Translations under genes and position numbers: made by a program
Part shown: one piece after another, positions 1 to 8,385 of the stretch
Numbering within the stretch: the stretch's first letter is position 1
How the letters are laid out: every line of letters starts with the position of its first letter
NCBI RefSeq assembly: GCF_014646335.1
Contig: NZ_BMNG01000007.1
Location: 302,836 to 366,835, forward strand
From: Streptomyces lasiicapitis
GTDB taxonomy: Bacteria; Actinomycetota; Actinomycetes; Streptomycetales; Streptomycetaceae
Length of the DNA: 64,000 nucleotides
Direction of reading: 5' to 3'
Notes under the pieces: model-generated
Told to the model about the DNA's origin: nothing
Databases searched by the model: none
What the model saw: only the letters and a program-made list of their open reading frames with translations

Positions 1-75
1 GCTTCGTCGCCTCGGGCGAGCGCGCGGTGTTGGATGGTGGCCCGCACGAGTGGCCGACAGTCCCAGGAGCTCGAC

Positions 76-1740
76 ATGCCCCCAGCAGACGCCGACGTGG
101 ACGTGGACGTACTGATCGTCGGTGGTGGACCCGTCGGGCTCACCGCCCGTGCGCTCCTTGAACGTTGGGGCGTACGGGTCCTGCTCGTCGAGAAGCATCG
201 CGAGCTGTCCCCGTTTCCCCGGTCGCGGCTGGTCAACGTACGGTCGATGGAGATCTTTCGCCAGCTCGGGCTCGCCGCGAAGATCACGGACGCCGCCTTC
301 GCTCCTGAGTACGGCCGTATCCGCTTCCGCGACACCCTGGACGGCCACGACCTCGCGTCGGCGGCGATGATCGGGGTCAACGCGCCGATTCCGGAGAGCC
401 CCGCCATCGGGGTCGTCACCTCGCAGGACCGGCTGGAGCCGACTCTGGTCGCGGCGGCGGACGGCGAGATCCAATTCGGGGTCGAGCTCGCCGGCCTGGC
501 CGAGGAGTTCGGGGAACCCGGAGAGTCCCGGGAGGCTGGGGAGGCCAGGGAGGCCCAGTGCGTCGTCGCCTCGCTCGTCGAGCGTCCCAGCGGTGCCGAG
601 CGGCGCGTCCGCGCCCGGTACGTACTCGCCGCCGACGGCGCGAACTCCACCGCTCGGCAGTTGCTGGGCATCGGCACCGTCGGCCCCGGCGCGCTGGCGA
701 GCATCACCACCGTGGTGTTCGACGCCGACCTGAGGCCCTGGTCCGCCGACCGGCCCGCGGGCGTCTATCTCACGGGGCACGGATCGCTCCTCCCGATCTA
801 TCCCGAGGGCGGCTGGGCCTGGATCATCCCGACGCCCGAGGACGCCGAACACGCCGACTGGTCCGGCCTCGTCGCGCATGCCCTCGGGACCGGCGTCGAC
901 GTCCGGGCCGAGGTGTCGCGCGTCCAGCACTGGGTGATGAACGCGTTCATCACCGAACGCTTCGGCCGCGGCCGGGTCCTGCTGGCCGGTGACGCCGCGC
1001 ACGCGATCCCGCCCGCCGGCGGCCTGGGCATGAACGTAGGCATCGCCGACGTGCACAACCTCTGCTGGAAACTGGCAGGTGTCGTGCAGGGGTGGGCCGG
1101 GCCGCGGCTGCTCGGGACCTACGAGACGGAGCGGCGACCCGTCGCCCACCAGAACCTCGACCAGGCGGTGGTCAACGCCCGGCTCATGTCCCCCACGCTG
1201 CCCCGGCGCGACGAACAGCTCCCCGCCGACGAAGCAGCGCCCGCCGAGGCCGCGGCGCCCTGGCCGGAGCGGTACTTCGCCCAACTCGGCCTCGTACTAG
1301 GTGTGTCCTACCGGTCCGACGCCGTCCTCACGGACCACAGCACCCCGGCCGAGCCGTCAGACGGCGACACGAAAGCGGACTCAGGCACGGACTACATCCC
1401 CACCGCCGCACCGGGCCACCGCCTGCCCCACGCCTGGCTCAGCCAAGACCGCTCCACGCTCGACACCCTCGGCGAATGGTTCACCCTCCTCACCCCGGAC
1501 CCCTCCGCCTGGGAGCAACACCCCACCGCACCCTGGCCGTTGCACGTCGAGCCGCTTCCCCGCGAGCACATCGACCTCTACGGCATCGGCCCGCACGGAG
1601 CACTGCTCGTCCGGCCGGACGGCCACGTCGCCGCCCGCTGGCCCGACCGCCCATCCGGCGACGCCAACTCAGACTCCGGGCTCCGCCACGCCCTCGCCAC
1701 CCTTACCAGCTCCGCACCCTCCGAACCGGTCAGTCGATGA
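76..1740 (+). CDS. FAD-dependent aromatic monooxygenase (PHBH-type hydroxylase)
   Basis: A 554-residue group A flavin monooxygenase, a family that hydroxylates aromatic or polyketide substrates using NAD(P)H and O2. Seen: an N-terminal dinucleotide-binding motif (VGGGPVG), a DG motif (AADGANS) near residue 190, and the second FAD motif GDAAHAIPPAGGLGMN near 310, followed by the C-terminal thioredoxin-like tail usual for polyketide hydroxylases. An upstream ATG at 34 is in frame, but the ATG at 76 has AGGAG six bases before it and is preferred. The 3' end overlaps the convergent RidA gene by 11 bp. With the neighbouring RidA and HxlR genes it resembles a small aromatic-catabolism or redox-response locus; the substrate is unknown. 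Confidence 0.92.
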   Translation: MPPADADVDVDVLIVGGGPVGLTARALLERWGVRVLLVEKHRELSPFPRSRLVNVRSMEIFRQLGLAAKITDAAFAPEYGRIRFRDTLDGHDLASAAMIGVNAPIPESPAIGVVTSQDRLEPTLVAAADGEIQFGVELAGLAEEFGEPGESREAGEAREAQCVVASLVERPSGAERRVRARYVLAADGANSTARQLLGIGTVGPGALASITTVVFDADLRPWSADRPAGVYLTGHGSLLPIYPEGGWAWIIPTPEDAEHADWSGLVAHALGTGVDVRAEVSRVQHWVMNAFITERFGRGRVLLAGDAAHAIPPAGGLGMNVGIADVHNLCWKLAGVVQGWAGPRLLGTYETERRPVAHQNLDQAVVNARLMSPTLPRRDEQLPADEAAPAEAAAPWPERYFAQLGLVLGVSYRSDAVLTDHSTPAEPSDGDTKADSGTDYIPTAAPGHRLPHAWLSQDRSTLDTLGEWFTLLTPDPSAWEQHPTAPWPLHVEPLPREHIDLYGIGPHGALLVRPDGHVAARWPDRPSGDANSDSGLRHALATLTSSAPSEPVSR

Positions 1741-2137
1741 CCGCAGTGGCCTCGATCTCGACCAGGTGCTCGGGGATGTCCAGGGCCGCGACACTCAGCA
1801 GCGTGCCCGGCGGTACCGGTGTGACGCCCAGCCTCGCCGCCGCCCGCCTGATCCCTTCGATGAGCAGGGGCATCTTGTCGGGGGTCCAGTCGACGACGTA
1901 AATGGTCAGTTTCGCCACGTCGGCGAAGGAGCCGCCGACTGCCGCCAGAGCGGTGGCGATGTTCACGTAACACTGCTCGATCTGAGCGGCGAGGTCGCCT
2001 TCGCCGACCGTGACCCCGTCGGCGTCCCAGGCGACCTGCCCGGCGATGAAGACCTGCTTCGATCCGGTCGCGATCGACACCTGTCGGTACGCGTCGATCT
2101 CCGGCAATCCACTGGGGTTCACCAGGGTGATGGCCAT
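1730..2137 (-). CDS. RidA/YjgF family protein
   Basis: A 135-residue RidA-family protein. The family forms trimers that hydrolyse reactive enamine/imine intermediates or act in aromatic degradation. Seen: the FIAGQVAWD segment, the central NIATALAAVGGSFADVAKL helix, and the C-terminal LVEIEATAVID strand that carries the conserved Glu near the active site. Start chosen at the ATG with GGAGG eight bases upstream. Divergent from the HxlR gene and convergent, by 11 bp of overlap, with the FAD monooxygenase. It may clear reactive products of that enzyme, which is inference from position. Confidence 0.9.
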   Translation of the reverse strand: MAITLVNPSGLPEIDAYRQVSIATGSKQVFIAGQVAWDADGVTVGEGDLAAQIEQCYVNIATALAAVGGSFADVAKLTIYVVDWTPDKMPLLIEGIRRAAARLGVTPVPPGTLLSVAALDIPEHLVEIEATAVID

Positions 2138-2282
2138 GCTGCCCGCCTCCTCGTCCCGCGGGCCCATGGGCCCGCCGCCGTCGAGCCGCGAAGCCCGCGG
2201 TCTCTTGTGGTTACTCAGGAACCGTAGGAGAGTGGCCGCTGACATGGAAGAACGCACTTTTCAGTGACTGGGGAACCACAAG

Positions 2283-2660
2283 GTGACCAAGAAGTACGAG
2301 GGCTTGCCCGACGAAGCGGATCTGACGCGCGCCGACTCCCTCGCGCGGGAGATCTTCTCGGACATCGCCAACAAATGGGCGTTCCTCATCATCGAAGCCA
2401 TCGGGGACCGCACGCTGCGCTTCGGCGAGGTACGCGACGAGATCGAGGGCATCAGCCACAAGATGCTCACCCAGAACCTGCGCATGCTGGAGCGCAACGG
2501 CCTGCTCCACCGGACGGTGCACCCCACCGTGCCGCCGCGGGTCGAGTACACCCTCACCGTGCCGGGCCGGGCCCTGCGCAAGGTGGTCGACGGCATGTGC
2601 GACTGGACCCACCAGTACCTGGGTGACATCGAGGCCTCCCGGCGCCGTGTCGACGTGTGA
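2283..2660 (+). CDS. HxlR-family transcriptional regulator
   Basis: A 125-residue winged-helix regulator with a GTG start. Seen: the HxlR signature in order, with the helix DIANKWAFLIIEAIGD, the turn LRFGEVRDEI, the recognition helix ISHKMLTQNLRMLERNGL and the wing HPTVPPRVEYTLTVPGR. HxlR proteins usually sense redox or electrophile stress and control an adjacent divergent gene, so the RidA gene across the 145-bp intergenic region is the likely target. No consensus ribosome site precedes the GTG, so the start is moderately sure. Confidence 0.9.
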   Translation: MTKKYEGLPDEADLTRADSLAREIFSDIANKWAFLIIEAIGDRTLRFGEVRDEIEGISHKMLTQNLRMLERNGLLHRTVHPTVPPRVEYTLTVPGRALRKVVDGMCDWTHQYLGDIEASRRRVDV

Positions 2661-2721
2661 CAGGGGCGGCGCCGTGCGCGGGCACCCTGGCTCTCTGGCC
2701 TGACCGGGTCTGCCGCACTGG

Positions 2722-3741
2722 TCAGTCGCCGCTCAACAACGGCCCGAAGGTCGCCCTGCCGATCTCCTCGGCCCGGTCCCGGTCCACGATCTGGCCGTTC
2801 ACCTCGGGGTGCTGCTCGATCCACGTCCGGGCGGAGACGGCGCCGGTGAAGAAGTTCAGAGTGTCGCAGCACACCTCGGCCGCGGGCCCGGAGCATCCGC
2901 CCCTGCGGCCGACGAACACCACCGCCGCCGCCGGCTCCCACACCATCCGCCCGTCCTCGCCGGTCACCGTGACGCTCTCGCCGGTGACCGGATCGGCGGA
3001 GGTGATCACCACATCACGGCCGAGCATGGCGGGGATGCCGAGCGCGTCGATCGCGCACATCGACCACACCTGCGTACCGCCTGCGATCGACACCCGGTGC
3101 GGGGTCGGCACCGCGGAGAACGGATACGCCGCCCGGATCCGCCCGTCCGGGCCGAGCGTCAGGAAGTCCTCCCGTGCCAGCTCGGCAAGGACCTCTACCG
3201 CTGTCCGGCCGGAGGCGGCCGCGACCGGCTCAAGGACCGCTGCCTCGGGGGCGCTGCCGGTCGCGGCGAAGTGCCGCAGCACCGCCTGATGCACCGCCCG
3301 CAGCCCGCCCTCGACGGGCGCGAGGCGTCCTCGGCCGTCCCTGCCGACCAGGTCGAGCGCGTCCACCGTTTCTACCGCGTCCACCGTGTCTACGGCGTCT
3401 GCCGCACAGCAGTCGTCGTACGCCGCTACCGATGCGGCCAGACCTGCCCCAGCCAGGGCCCGGCGCAGTTCCGCCACGCTCGGCGCCCCGTCGACCTCGC
3501 CATCAGCATGTCGATAGATCCGGCAGGACACGCTCGGCACCGCCTCCGCGGTCCCGAAGGGGTCGACGCCGTCGAGCAGGACGGTCGGCGAGCCGGTCAT
3601 CCCCGACCGCTCGGCCTCCTCCGGCCCAGTCACTTCGACCAGCTCCACCTCGGCGGGCCGCCCGTACAGCGCGGCCGTGATCCGCTCGCGTACGACCGGC
3701 CCGTTCGGACAGTCCGGAACCGTCAGCACCGTGATCCGCAT
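2722..3741 (-). CDS. merB: Organomercurial lyase (alkylmercury lyase) with N-terminal thioredoxin-like domain
   Basis: 339 residues. Residues 1-90 are a thioredoxin-like domain (a single Cys at 11, TGSPTVLLDG at 49-58). A low-complexity linker near 112-132 repeats Asp-Ala/Thr-Val. The C-terminal 200 residues are MerB, which cleaves the carbon-mercury bond. The catalytic triad is visible as C229 and D232 in WSMCAIDALG and a Cys at 291/292 in GGCSGPAAEVCC. The chosen ATG has GGAGG eight bases upstream; the frame stays open to 4026, but that part covers the operator and the merR remnant on the other strand. No mercuric reductase (merA) is in view, so mercury released by this enzyme would need detoxification elsewhere. 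Confidence 0.93.
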   Translation of the reverse strand: MRITVLTVPDCPNGPVVRERITAALYGRPAEVELVEVTGPEEAERSGMTGSPTVLLDGVDPFGTAEAVPSVSCRIYRHADGEVDGAPSVAELRRALAGAGLAASVAAYDDCCAADAVDTVDAVETVDALDLVGRDGRGRLAPVEGGLRAVHQAVLRHFAATGSAPEAAVLEPVAAASGRTAVEVLAELAREDFLTLGPDGRIRAAYPFSAVPTPHRVSIAGGTQVWSMCAIDALGIPAMLGRDVVITSADPVTGESVTVTGEDGRMVWEPAAAVVFVGRRGGCSGPAAEVCCDTLNFFTGAVSARTWIEQHPEVNGQIVDRDRAEEIGRATFGPLLSGD

Positions 3742-3792
3742 GGCAGCGTCCTCCCAGCTCATGGCCCCAACCCACGGCCTCTGCGGACGACG

Positions 3793-3822
3793 CTTGACCT
3801 TCCAGCCCGCTGGAAGGTCAAG
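3793..3822. promoter_or_regulatory. MerR/CueR-type operator (perfect dyad)
   Basis: A perfect 12-bp inverted repeat, CTTGACCTTCCA and its complement, separated by GCCCGC. The half-site matches the MerR-family metal operator type, like the CueR site at copA promoters. It lies 52 bp upstream of the merB start and directly before the merR remnant, so it is the original divergent merR/merB control site. It has survived although the adjacent regulator gene lost its DNA-binding half. Confidence 0.75.
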
Positions 3823-3829
3823 GGCTAGC

Positions 3830-4054
3830 GGCGTCCTCGCCCTCCGCGACAGCGGCGAGGCCCCCTGCGGCCACGTCACCGACCTCATCGACGAGCACCT
3901 CGAAGAGATCAACCGGCGCATGGCCGAGCTCCGCAAGACCCGCACGGCCCTCCGTGACCTCGCCCGCCGAGCCGCCGAGACCGACCCCCGGGCGGGCAGT
4001 GATGCCGACAACATCTGCCGGATCATCAGCCCACCCCGGCAACGTGTGGCCTGA
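3830..4054 (+). pseudogene. merR remnant (C-terminal metal-binding half only)
   Basis: The frame reads as the C-terminal half of a heavy-metal MerR regulator: a LALRDSGEAPCGHV segment, the long dimerisation helix (LIDEHLEEINRRMAELRK), and a tail with ICRII. The whole N-terminal winged-helix domain is missing: only 7 bp separate the operator from the first recognisable residue. The frame continues upstream to 3677 but encodes nothing like a MerR helix-turn-helix there. The second metal-ligand region reads DPRAGSDADNIC, with one usual Cys apparently lost. An internal deletion that removed the start and DNA-binding domain is the simplest explanation. Confidence 0.72.
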
Positions 4055-4066
4055 AGCCCGCCGCCG

Positions 4067-5059
4067 TCAGCCTTCAGATGCCCCCAAAGCGCGGGCGTAG
4101 GTCACCGACTCACGGTCCACCGCGAACCCCGACTGCTCGTAGAACCCCAGCGCGCCCGACGGATTGACCGTGTCCACGGTCAGCGACACCGTGTCGTACC
4201 CCGCCTCGCGCGCCGTCCGCAGCACATCGGTCAGCAGCGCGGGCGCCGCTCCCCGGCCCCGGAAGCTCCGCCGCGTGCCGAGGAAACCGACATGGCAGTC
4301 CCGGCTGCCCGTCGCCGCCGTCTTCGCCTCGCTCTCCTCCGCCAGGAGGTACGCCGCCACCTCGTCGCCCGCAAGGAGCAGCCGTGACATCGCGGGCCGG
4401 AACGACGTGGCGCCGGTGACCCAGGTGCGCCAGTCGGTGCTGTCGAACACGGTGAAGTTCCAGTGGTCGCGGAACGCGTCGTTGTGGGCGAGTCGGGTGG
4501 CCTCGTCGTACGCCTCCGCGAAGGGGACGAGGCGGGTGCCCTCGGGGGCGGGGCGGGGGTCGGGGCGCTCGCCGTCCAGCGGCTGCTTCATGTCGAACCA
4601 CCAGCGGCACGCCGTGAAACCGCAGCGGTCGGTGAGCTTCAGCAGTGCCTCGTCCGCGGCCTTCCCGTCGAGCAGCAGCTCGCCCGGCAGCGCGGACAGC
4701 TCCGCGTCCGCCGCGTGCAGGTCCTCCGCGCGGGCCAGCATCCAGGTCACGAGGCGCGTCCCGATGCCGCGCCGCCGCCACTCGGGGTGCACGGCGGCAT
4801 CGCCCTGGAAGCGGGCCGCGTCGACCGCGCCGTGCGGCGTGTACACGACGGCGTGGGCGATGAGACGTGGCCCGTCCCACAGCCCCAGGCTGTCCCGTTC
4901 CAGGTCCAGCTTGGGGTCGGACAGGGCCTCGGCGAGTTCCTCGGCGTCGACGTGTTCGCCGGTCCGGTCGACGCGCTCGACCGCCTCGTGCAGTTCCAGC
5001 CAGGCAGGGACGCAGTCCTTGCTCAGAGCCCGGGCCTCCAGGCTGTCCGGTTCCTCCAT
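4067..5059 (-). CDS. GNAT N-acetyltransferase, two tandem domains
   Basis: 330 residues forming two GNAT folds. The first has the acetyl-CoA loop WRRRGIGTRL near residue 95; the second has RSFRGRGAAPALL near 270 followed by LTVDTVNPSGALGFYEQSGF, the classic C-terminal GNAT signature. Double-GNAT proteins of this length are common in Streptomyces, and their substrates are mostly unknown (small-molecule amines). Start set by GGAGG five bases before the ATG. It stands alone between the merR remnant and an oxidoreductase gene on the same strand. Confidence 0.9.
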   Translation of the reverse strand: MEEPDSLEARALSKDCVPAWLELHEAVERVDRTGEHVDAEELAEALSDPKLDLERDSLGLWDGPRLIAHAVVYTPHGAVDAARFQGDAAVHPEWRRRGIGTRLVTWMLARAEDLHAADAELSALPGELLLDGKAADEALLKLTDRCGFTACRWWFDMKQPLDGERPDPRPAPEGTRLVPFAEAYDEATRLAHNDAFRDHWNFTVFDSTDWRTWVTGATSFRPAMSRLLLAGDEVAAYLLAEESEAKTAATGSRDCHVGFLGTRRSFRGRGAAPALLTDVLRTAREAGYDTVSLTVDTVNPSGALGFYEQSGFAVDRESVTYARALGASEG

Positions 5060-5165
5060 GTCCGCCTCCCTTTGCCGGGTCGTACCAGCCCGATGATCTC
5101 CCCCGTCGTGGACGCCCGCCATCCGGGCGCCTACGGGGGCGACGGCTCCGGGCCGCGCCCCGCCG

Positions 5166-6197
5166 CTACTGGCGCAGTTCGACGGAGATGTACGGGGCCA
5201 GCGCACGCAGGAAGTCGGGGGCGTCGAAGAGCTCACCTGCGGAGGCGACACCGACGGTCCTGGTCTGCCCGGTCAGGATGCGGTGCACCGCTTCCACGGC
5301 GAGCGGCGCGGTGACCGCGTAGATGTCCTGGCCGCTGGCGACGGCGCGCCGCTCCTCGCCCCCGGCGCGCACGACGGCGTCGACGACGAAGGTCTGGTCC
5401 GACCGCCCAAGCTCGTCGACCGCGGTGGGCGCCGGCGTGTCCGGTGCGGTCACCTCCGTGGCCGCTTCGACGGTCATGTACGTACGCACCTCGGGGATCG
5501 AAAGGTGGCTGGGGACGGTGACGACGTCCGCCATGGTGAAGTCCCCGAAGACGGATCGGGTGCCCAGCGGCTCGGGGAACCGCCAGTCCAGGACGGGCAG
5601 TTCGTCGTAGTGGTGCTCAAGGCGCCCGTTGGTGTAGCGAAGGCGTCGGCCGTTCCGGCGTTCCCGGGTGACCTTGCCCGCGGCGCGCGATCCGGCGGTG
5701 GGGTGCCAGTTGTTCAGGCCGTACGCGATGTGCGCCTCGTCGGCCTTCGTCCAGTCGCCCGCCGCCGCGGTGACCAGCAGGTCGCCGAGGCCGCCGTAGA
5801 AGGCCATCGCGGGGACGATCACCGCCCCCTCGGCGCGGGCCCGGTCCGCGAAGTGCGTGAACGTGTCGGCATTGGCCTCGATCTCGGCGGCCACGTCCAC
5901 GTACGGGATCCCGGCGCGCAGTGCCGCCTCGATCAGGGGGGCGGCGGTCGTGGCGAAGGGTCCGGCGCAGTTGATGACGGCCGCCGTTCCGGCAAGGGCC
6001 CGGTCGAGCGAGTCCGCATCGGCGGCCGAAGCCACCCGTGATTCAAGCCCAGGTGCGGATTCCGCCAGCGCCGCCAGCTTGGCGGGGTCGCGGCCGGCGA
6101 GGACCGGGACGAACCCGCGCTCCCGCAGGTGCGCGACCACGAACCGGCCGGTGTGCCCGTACGCGCCGAACACCAGCACCTTGTGTCCCGAACCCAT
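5166..6197 (-). CDS. Saccharopine dehydrogenase-like NAD(P)-binding protein
   Basis: 343 residues with an N-terminal Rossmann fold (VLVFGAYGHTGRFV, then LAGRDPAKL at the end of beta-2) and the AAVINCAGPF segment usual in saccharopine dehydrogenase-like and trans-acting enoyl reductase-like proteins. The family includes lipid and polyketide reductases; no specific substrate can be read here. The ATG has GGGGAG six bases upstream. Divergent from the GlxA-family regulator at 6313, which may control it. Confidence 0.88.
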   Translation of the reverse strand: MGSGHKVLVFGAYGHTGRFVVAHLRERGFVPVLAGRDPAKLAALAESAPGLESRVASAADADSLDRALAGTAAVINCAGPFATTAAPLIEAALRAGIPYVDVAAEIEANADTFTHFADRARAEGAVIVPAMAFYGGLGDLLVTAAAGDWTKADEAHIAYGLNNWHPTAGSRAAGKVTRERRNGRRLRYTNGRLEHHYDELPVLDWRFPEPLGTRSVFGDFTMADVVTVPSHLSIPEVRTYMTVEAATEVTAPDTPAPTAVDELGRSDQTFVVDAVVRAGGEERRAVASGQDIYAVTAPLAVEAVHRILTGQTRTVGVASAGELFDAPDFLRALAPYISVELRQ

Positions 6198-6278
6198 GAC
6201 TTCTCCCCGCTTCCCCGATGGACGTCGATCCGCTGATCAACTCCCCACATCCTGGTGGCGGCGGGCGGCCGGGACGAG

Positions 6279-6313
6279 TGTCCGGAACGACATGACCCGT
6301 ACACTTCCGGACA
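6279..6313. promoter_or_regulatory. Inverted repeat over the GlxA-regulator start
   Basis: A perfect 9-bp inverted repeat, TGTCCGGAA and TTCCGGACA, separated by 17 bp. Its right arm reaches the first base of the preferred ATG at 6313, and the oxidoreductase start lies 82 bp away on the other strand. It could be an autoregulatory operator for the divergent pair. Confidence 0.4.
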
Positions 6314-7329
6314 TGGACACTGTGGCACTGGCCGTCACCGACGGGATGATGCACTTCGAACTGTCTGTGGCGTACGAGGTGTTCGGCTCGGCGCCGCCCG
6401 GCACGGCCGCCACTTGGTACGACGTCGCTGTCTGCGGGTCGGACGCCATGCGGGTCGGCCGGTTCCGCCTCGACCCCGACGACGGGCTCGACCGGCTCCG
6501 GCACGCCGACACGGTGATCGTCCCCGCCTGGGCGGACGTCGACGAAGAACCGCCGGACGACCTGATCGACGCGGTGCGTGCGGCGCACGAGGCGGGTGCG
6601 CGCGTGGCGTCCCTCTGCACGGGCGCGTTCGTGCTCGCCGCCGCAGGTTTGCTCGACGGGAAGCGCGCGACCACGCACTGGGCGCACACCGCGGAGCTGG
6701 CCAGCCGCTTTCCCCGGGTGGAGGTGGACGCGGACGTGCTCTACGTGGACAACGGCAGCGTGCTCACCTCGGCCGGGAAGGCCGCCGCGCTCGACCTGTG
6801 CCTGCATCTCGTCCGCAGCGACCACGGCTCGTCGGTCGCCAACGCGGTCGCCCGCCGCCTGGTCGTCCCGCCGCACCGGGCCGGCGGGCAGGCCCAGTTC
6901 GTCGCGGCCCCGGTGCCCGCCCGGTCCGATCACCCGCTCACGGCGCTGCTCGCCTGGGTCATCGAACGCCTCGACCAGCCGCTGACCGTCGAGGACCTGG
7001 CCCGCGAGGCACGGATGAGCTCGCGCCACCTGGGCCGCCACTTCAAGTCGGCGACCGGAACCACCCCGCTGCAATGGCTGCTCACCCAACGGATCCAGCG
7101 CGCCCAGGAGTTGCTCGAGAACACCGACGACAGCGTCGACACCGTCGCCCGGGCCACGGGCATGGGCACGGCCACGACGCTGCGCCGCCACTTCAACCGG
7201 ACGGTCGGCGTGCCTCCGGACACGTACCGGCGGACGTTCCGCTCGCAGACGGGGTCCGGGCCGGGGCCGGGATCGGGGACTGGGCCAGGGGCGGATCCGG
7301 GCCGGGATCGGAGTCTGGTCCGGGGCTAG
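6313..7329 (+). CDS. GlxA-family transcriptional regulator (DJ-1/PfpI + AraC HTH)
   Basis: 338 residues. Residues 1-175 are a DJ-1/PfpI-like domain with the nucleophile-elbow segment SLCTGAFVLAAAGLL. Residues 215-310 hold two AraC helix-turn-helix motifs (TVEDLAREARMSSRHLGRHF and a second ending ATTLRRHFNRTVGVPP). The tail is Gly/Pro-rich and encoded by a duplicated repeat of about 35 bp running into the stop codon. The start is uncertain: ATG 6292 is also in frame, but the family normally begins close to MDTVALAV, and neither ATG has a good ribosome site, so the message may be leaderless. Confidence 0.9.
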   Translation: MDTVALAVTDGMMHFELSVAYEVFGSAPPGTAATWYDVAVCGSDAMRVGRFRLDPDDGLDRLRHADTVIVPAWADVDEEPPDDLIDAVRAAHEAGARVASLCTGAFVLAAAGLLDGKRATTHWAHTAELASRFPRVEVDADVLYVDNGSVLTSAGKAAALDLCLHLVRSDHGSSVANAVARRLVVPPHRAGGQAQFVAAPVPARSDHPLTALLAWVIERLDQPLTVEDLAREARMSSRHLGRHFKSATGTTPLQWLLTQRIQRAQELLENTDDSVDTVARATGMGTATTLRRHFNRTVGVPPDTYRRTFRSQTGSGPGPGSGTGPGADPGRDRSLVRG

Positions 7330-7339
7330 GATCGCGAAC

Positions 7340-7828
7340 ATGAGCGCAGGTCAGGTCCACAGTCATGGTCACAACGCAGGTGGAGCGGAGGAGTTCCGCG
7401 TCCGCGTCCAGGCCGCCGCGGACACGTCGTACCGCTGGCAGTGGACGGCACGGGGATTCGACCTGGCGGTGGATGTCCCCGTACCGGGCCGACGCCAAGT
7501 GCACACCTACCGGGTCGAGTTGCGCCCGCAGGAACGGACCTTCACCGTGACGGACGTCGTCGACACGATGGGGCGGGGCCCGGGCGGCGGACGACAACGG
7601 GAAACGGGCCGGATCCGCTACCGCACCTGGAGCAGCTCCCCGGACGGCACCGAACGCCACTCCTTCTCAAGCGCCGAGGGCCACCGCCTGATCCGGGGCG
7701 TGGCCCAGGAACTGGGCTGGCGGGAGACCCGCCCCGCCACCATGAAGGCCGGCCTGGCCTTCGGAGCGTTCGGCGGCATCGTGGCACTCGGCACACTGAT
7801 CGCCCTCGCGATCGCGTTCTGGCCCTGA
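7340..7828 (+). CDS. Hypothetical membrane-anchored protein
   Basis: 162 residues with a soluble N-terminal part and one C-terminal membrane segment (GLAFGAFGGIVALGTLIALAIAFW), a tail-anchor layout. The body is rich in beta-strand-like alternation and Arg/Gln, and I recognise no family. It begins 10 bp after the GlxA regulator and is probably co-transcribed with it. Codon usage is normal for the window, so the gene is very likely real. Confidence 0.75.
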   Translation: MSAGQVHSHGHNAGGAEEFRVRVQAAADTSYRWQWTARGFDLAVDVPVPGRRQVHTYRVELRPQERTFTVTDVVDTMGRGPGGGRQRETGRIRYRTWSSSPDGTERHSFSSAEGHRLIRGVAQELGWRETRPATMKAGLAFGAFGGIVALGTLIALAIAFWP

Positions 7829-7968
7829 TCGGAACTGGGTCTCGGGGCGCGTATCGAGGCGCGCTTGATGAGGGTGGTGGAGCCCCGCCGACGCGCGAGC
7901 AAACACTGTCGTGGAGCTTGCCGCTTATGGGGGAGAATTTCTCGGTTCACTCATGTACCAGGAGATTC

Positions 7969-8385
7969 ATGCACCAGCGTCTGCCCCTGCTCGCCGCCTG
8001 TCTTGTGTTCGCCGCTTTCGGCGCCTCGGCATGCGACTCGTCCGGCGACCGTGGGTCGAGTGCCCCGGCGAGGCCGACCGACACGTCCGCGTCGGCCTCG
8101 GCCGCACCGTCCGGGAGCCCATCGGCGGCTCCCGATGAACTGCGCGGCCTGACAGGGCCGTCGGCCAAGCTCTACCTCAAGACGATCCGGGACCACTACC
8201 CGGAACTGGACCGCATCAGCGACGACGTGCTCGTCGCTCACGGCAACGCACTCTGCGTCGCCCGCGGGCAGGCCCTGGTCGACCAGGCCAAGAAGACCAA
8301 GCAGGAACTTGAACTCACCGGCAAGCAGGCTTCGCAGGTCCTCGGTACGGCGCATGGCCATTGCGGCAGGAACGCGTTCGGCTGA
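7969..8385 (+). CDS. DUF732-type lipoprotein
   Basis: 138 residues. A lipoprotein signal peptide ends in FGASAC, with Cys as the lipidated residue, followed by a Ser/Ala/Pro linker. The C-terminal domain (YLKTIRDHYPELDRISDD, then GNALCVARGQ and a late Cys) fits DUF732, a small actinobacterial extracytoplasmic domain with two conserved Cys that probably pair. Start chosen at the ATG preceded by CCAGGAG. Function unknown. Confidence 0.85.
   Translation: MHQRLPLLAACLVFAAFGASACDSSGDRGSSAPARPTDTSASASAAPSGSPSAAPDELRGLTGPSAKLYLKTIRDHYPELDRISDDVLVAHGNALCVARGQALVDQAKKTKQELELTGKQASQVLGTAHGHCGRNAFG

Noticed and set aside
3742..4026. Upstream extension of merB
   Set aside because: Covers the operator and the merR remnant; a ribosome site and family-like N terminus support 3741.
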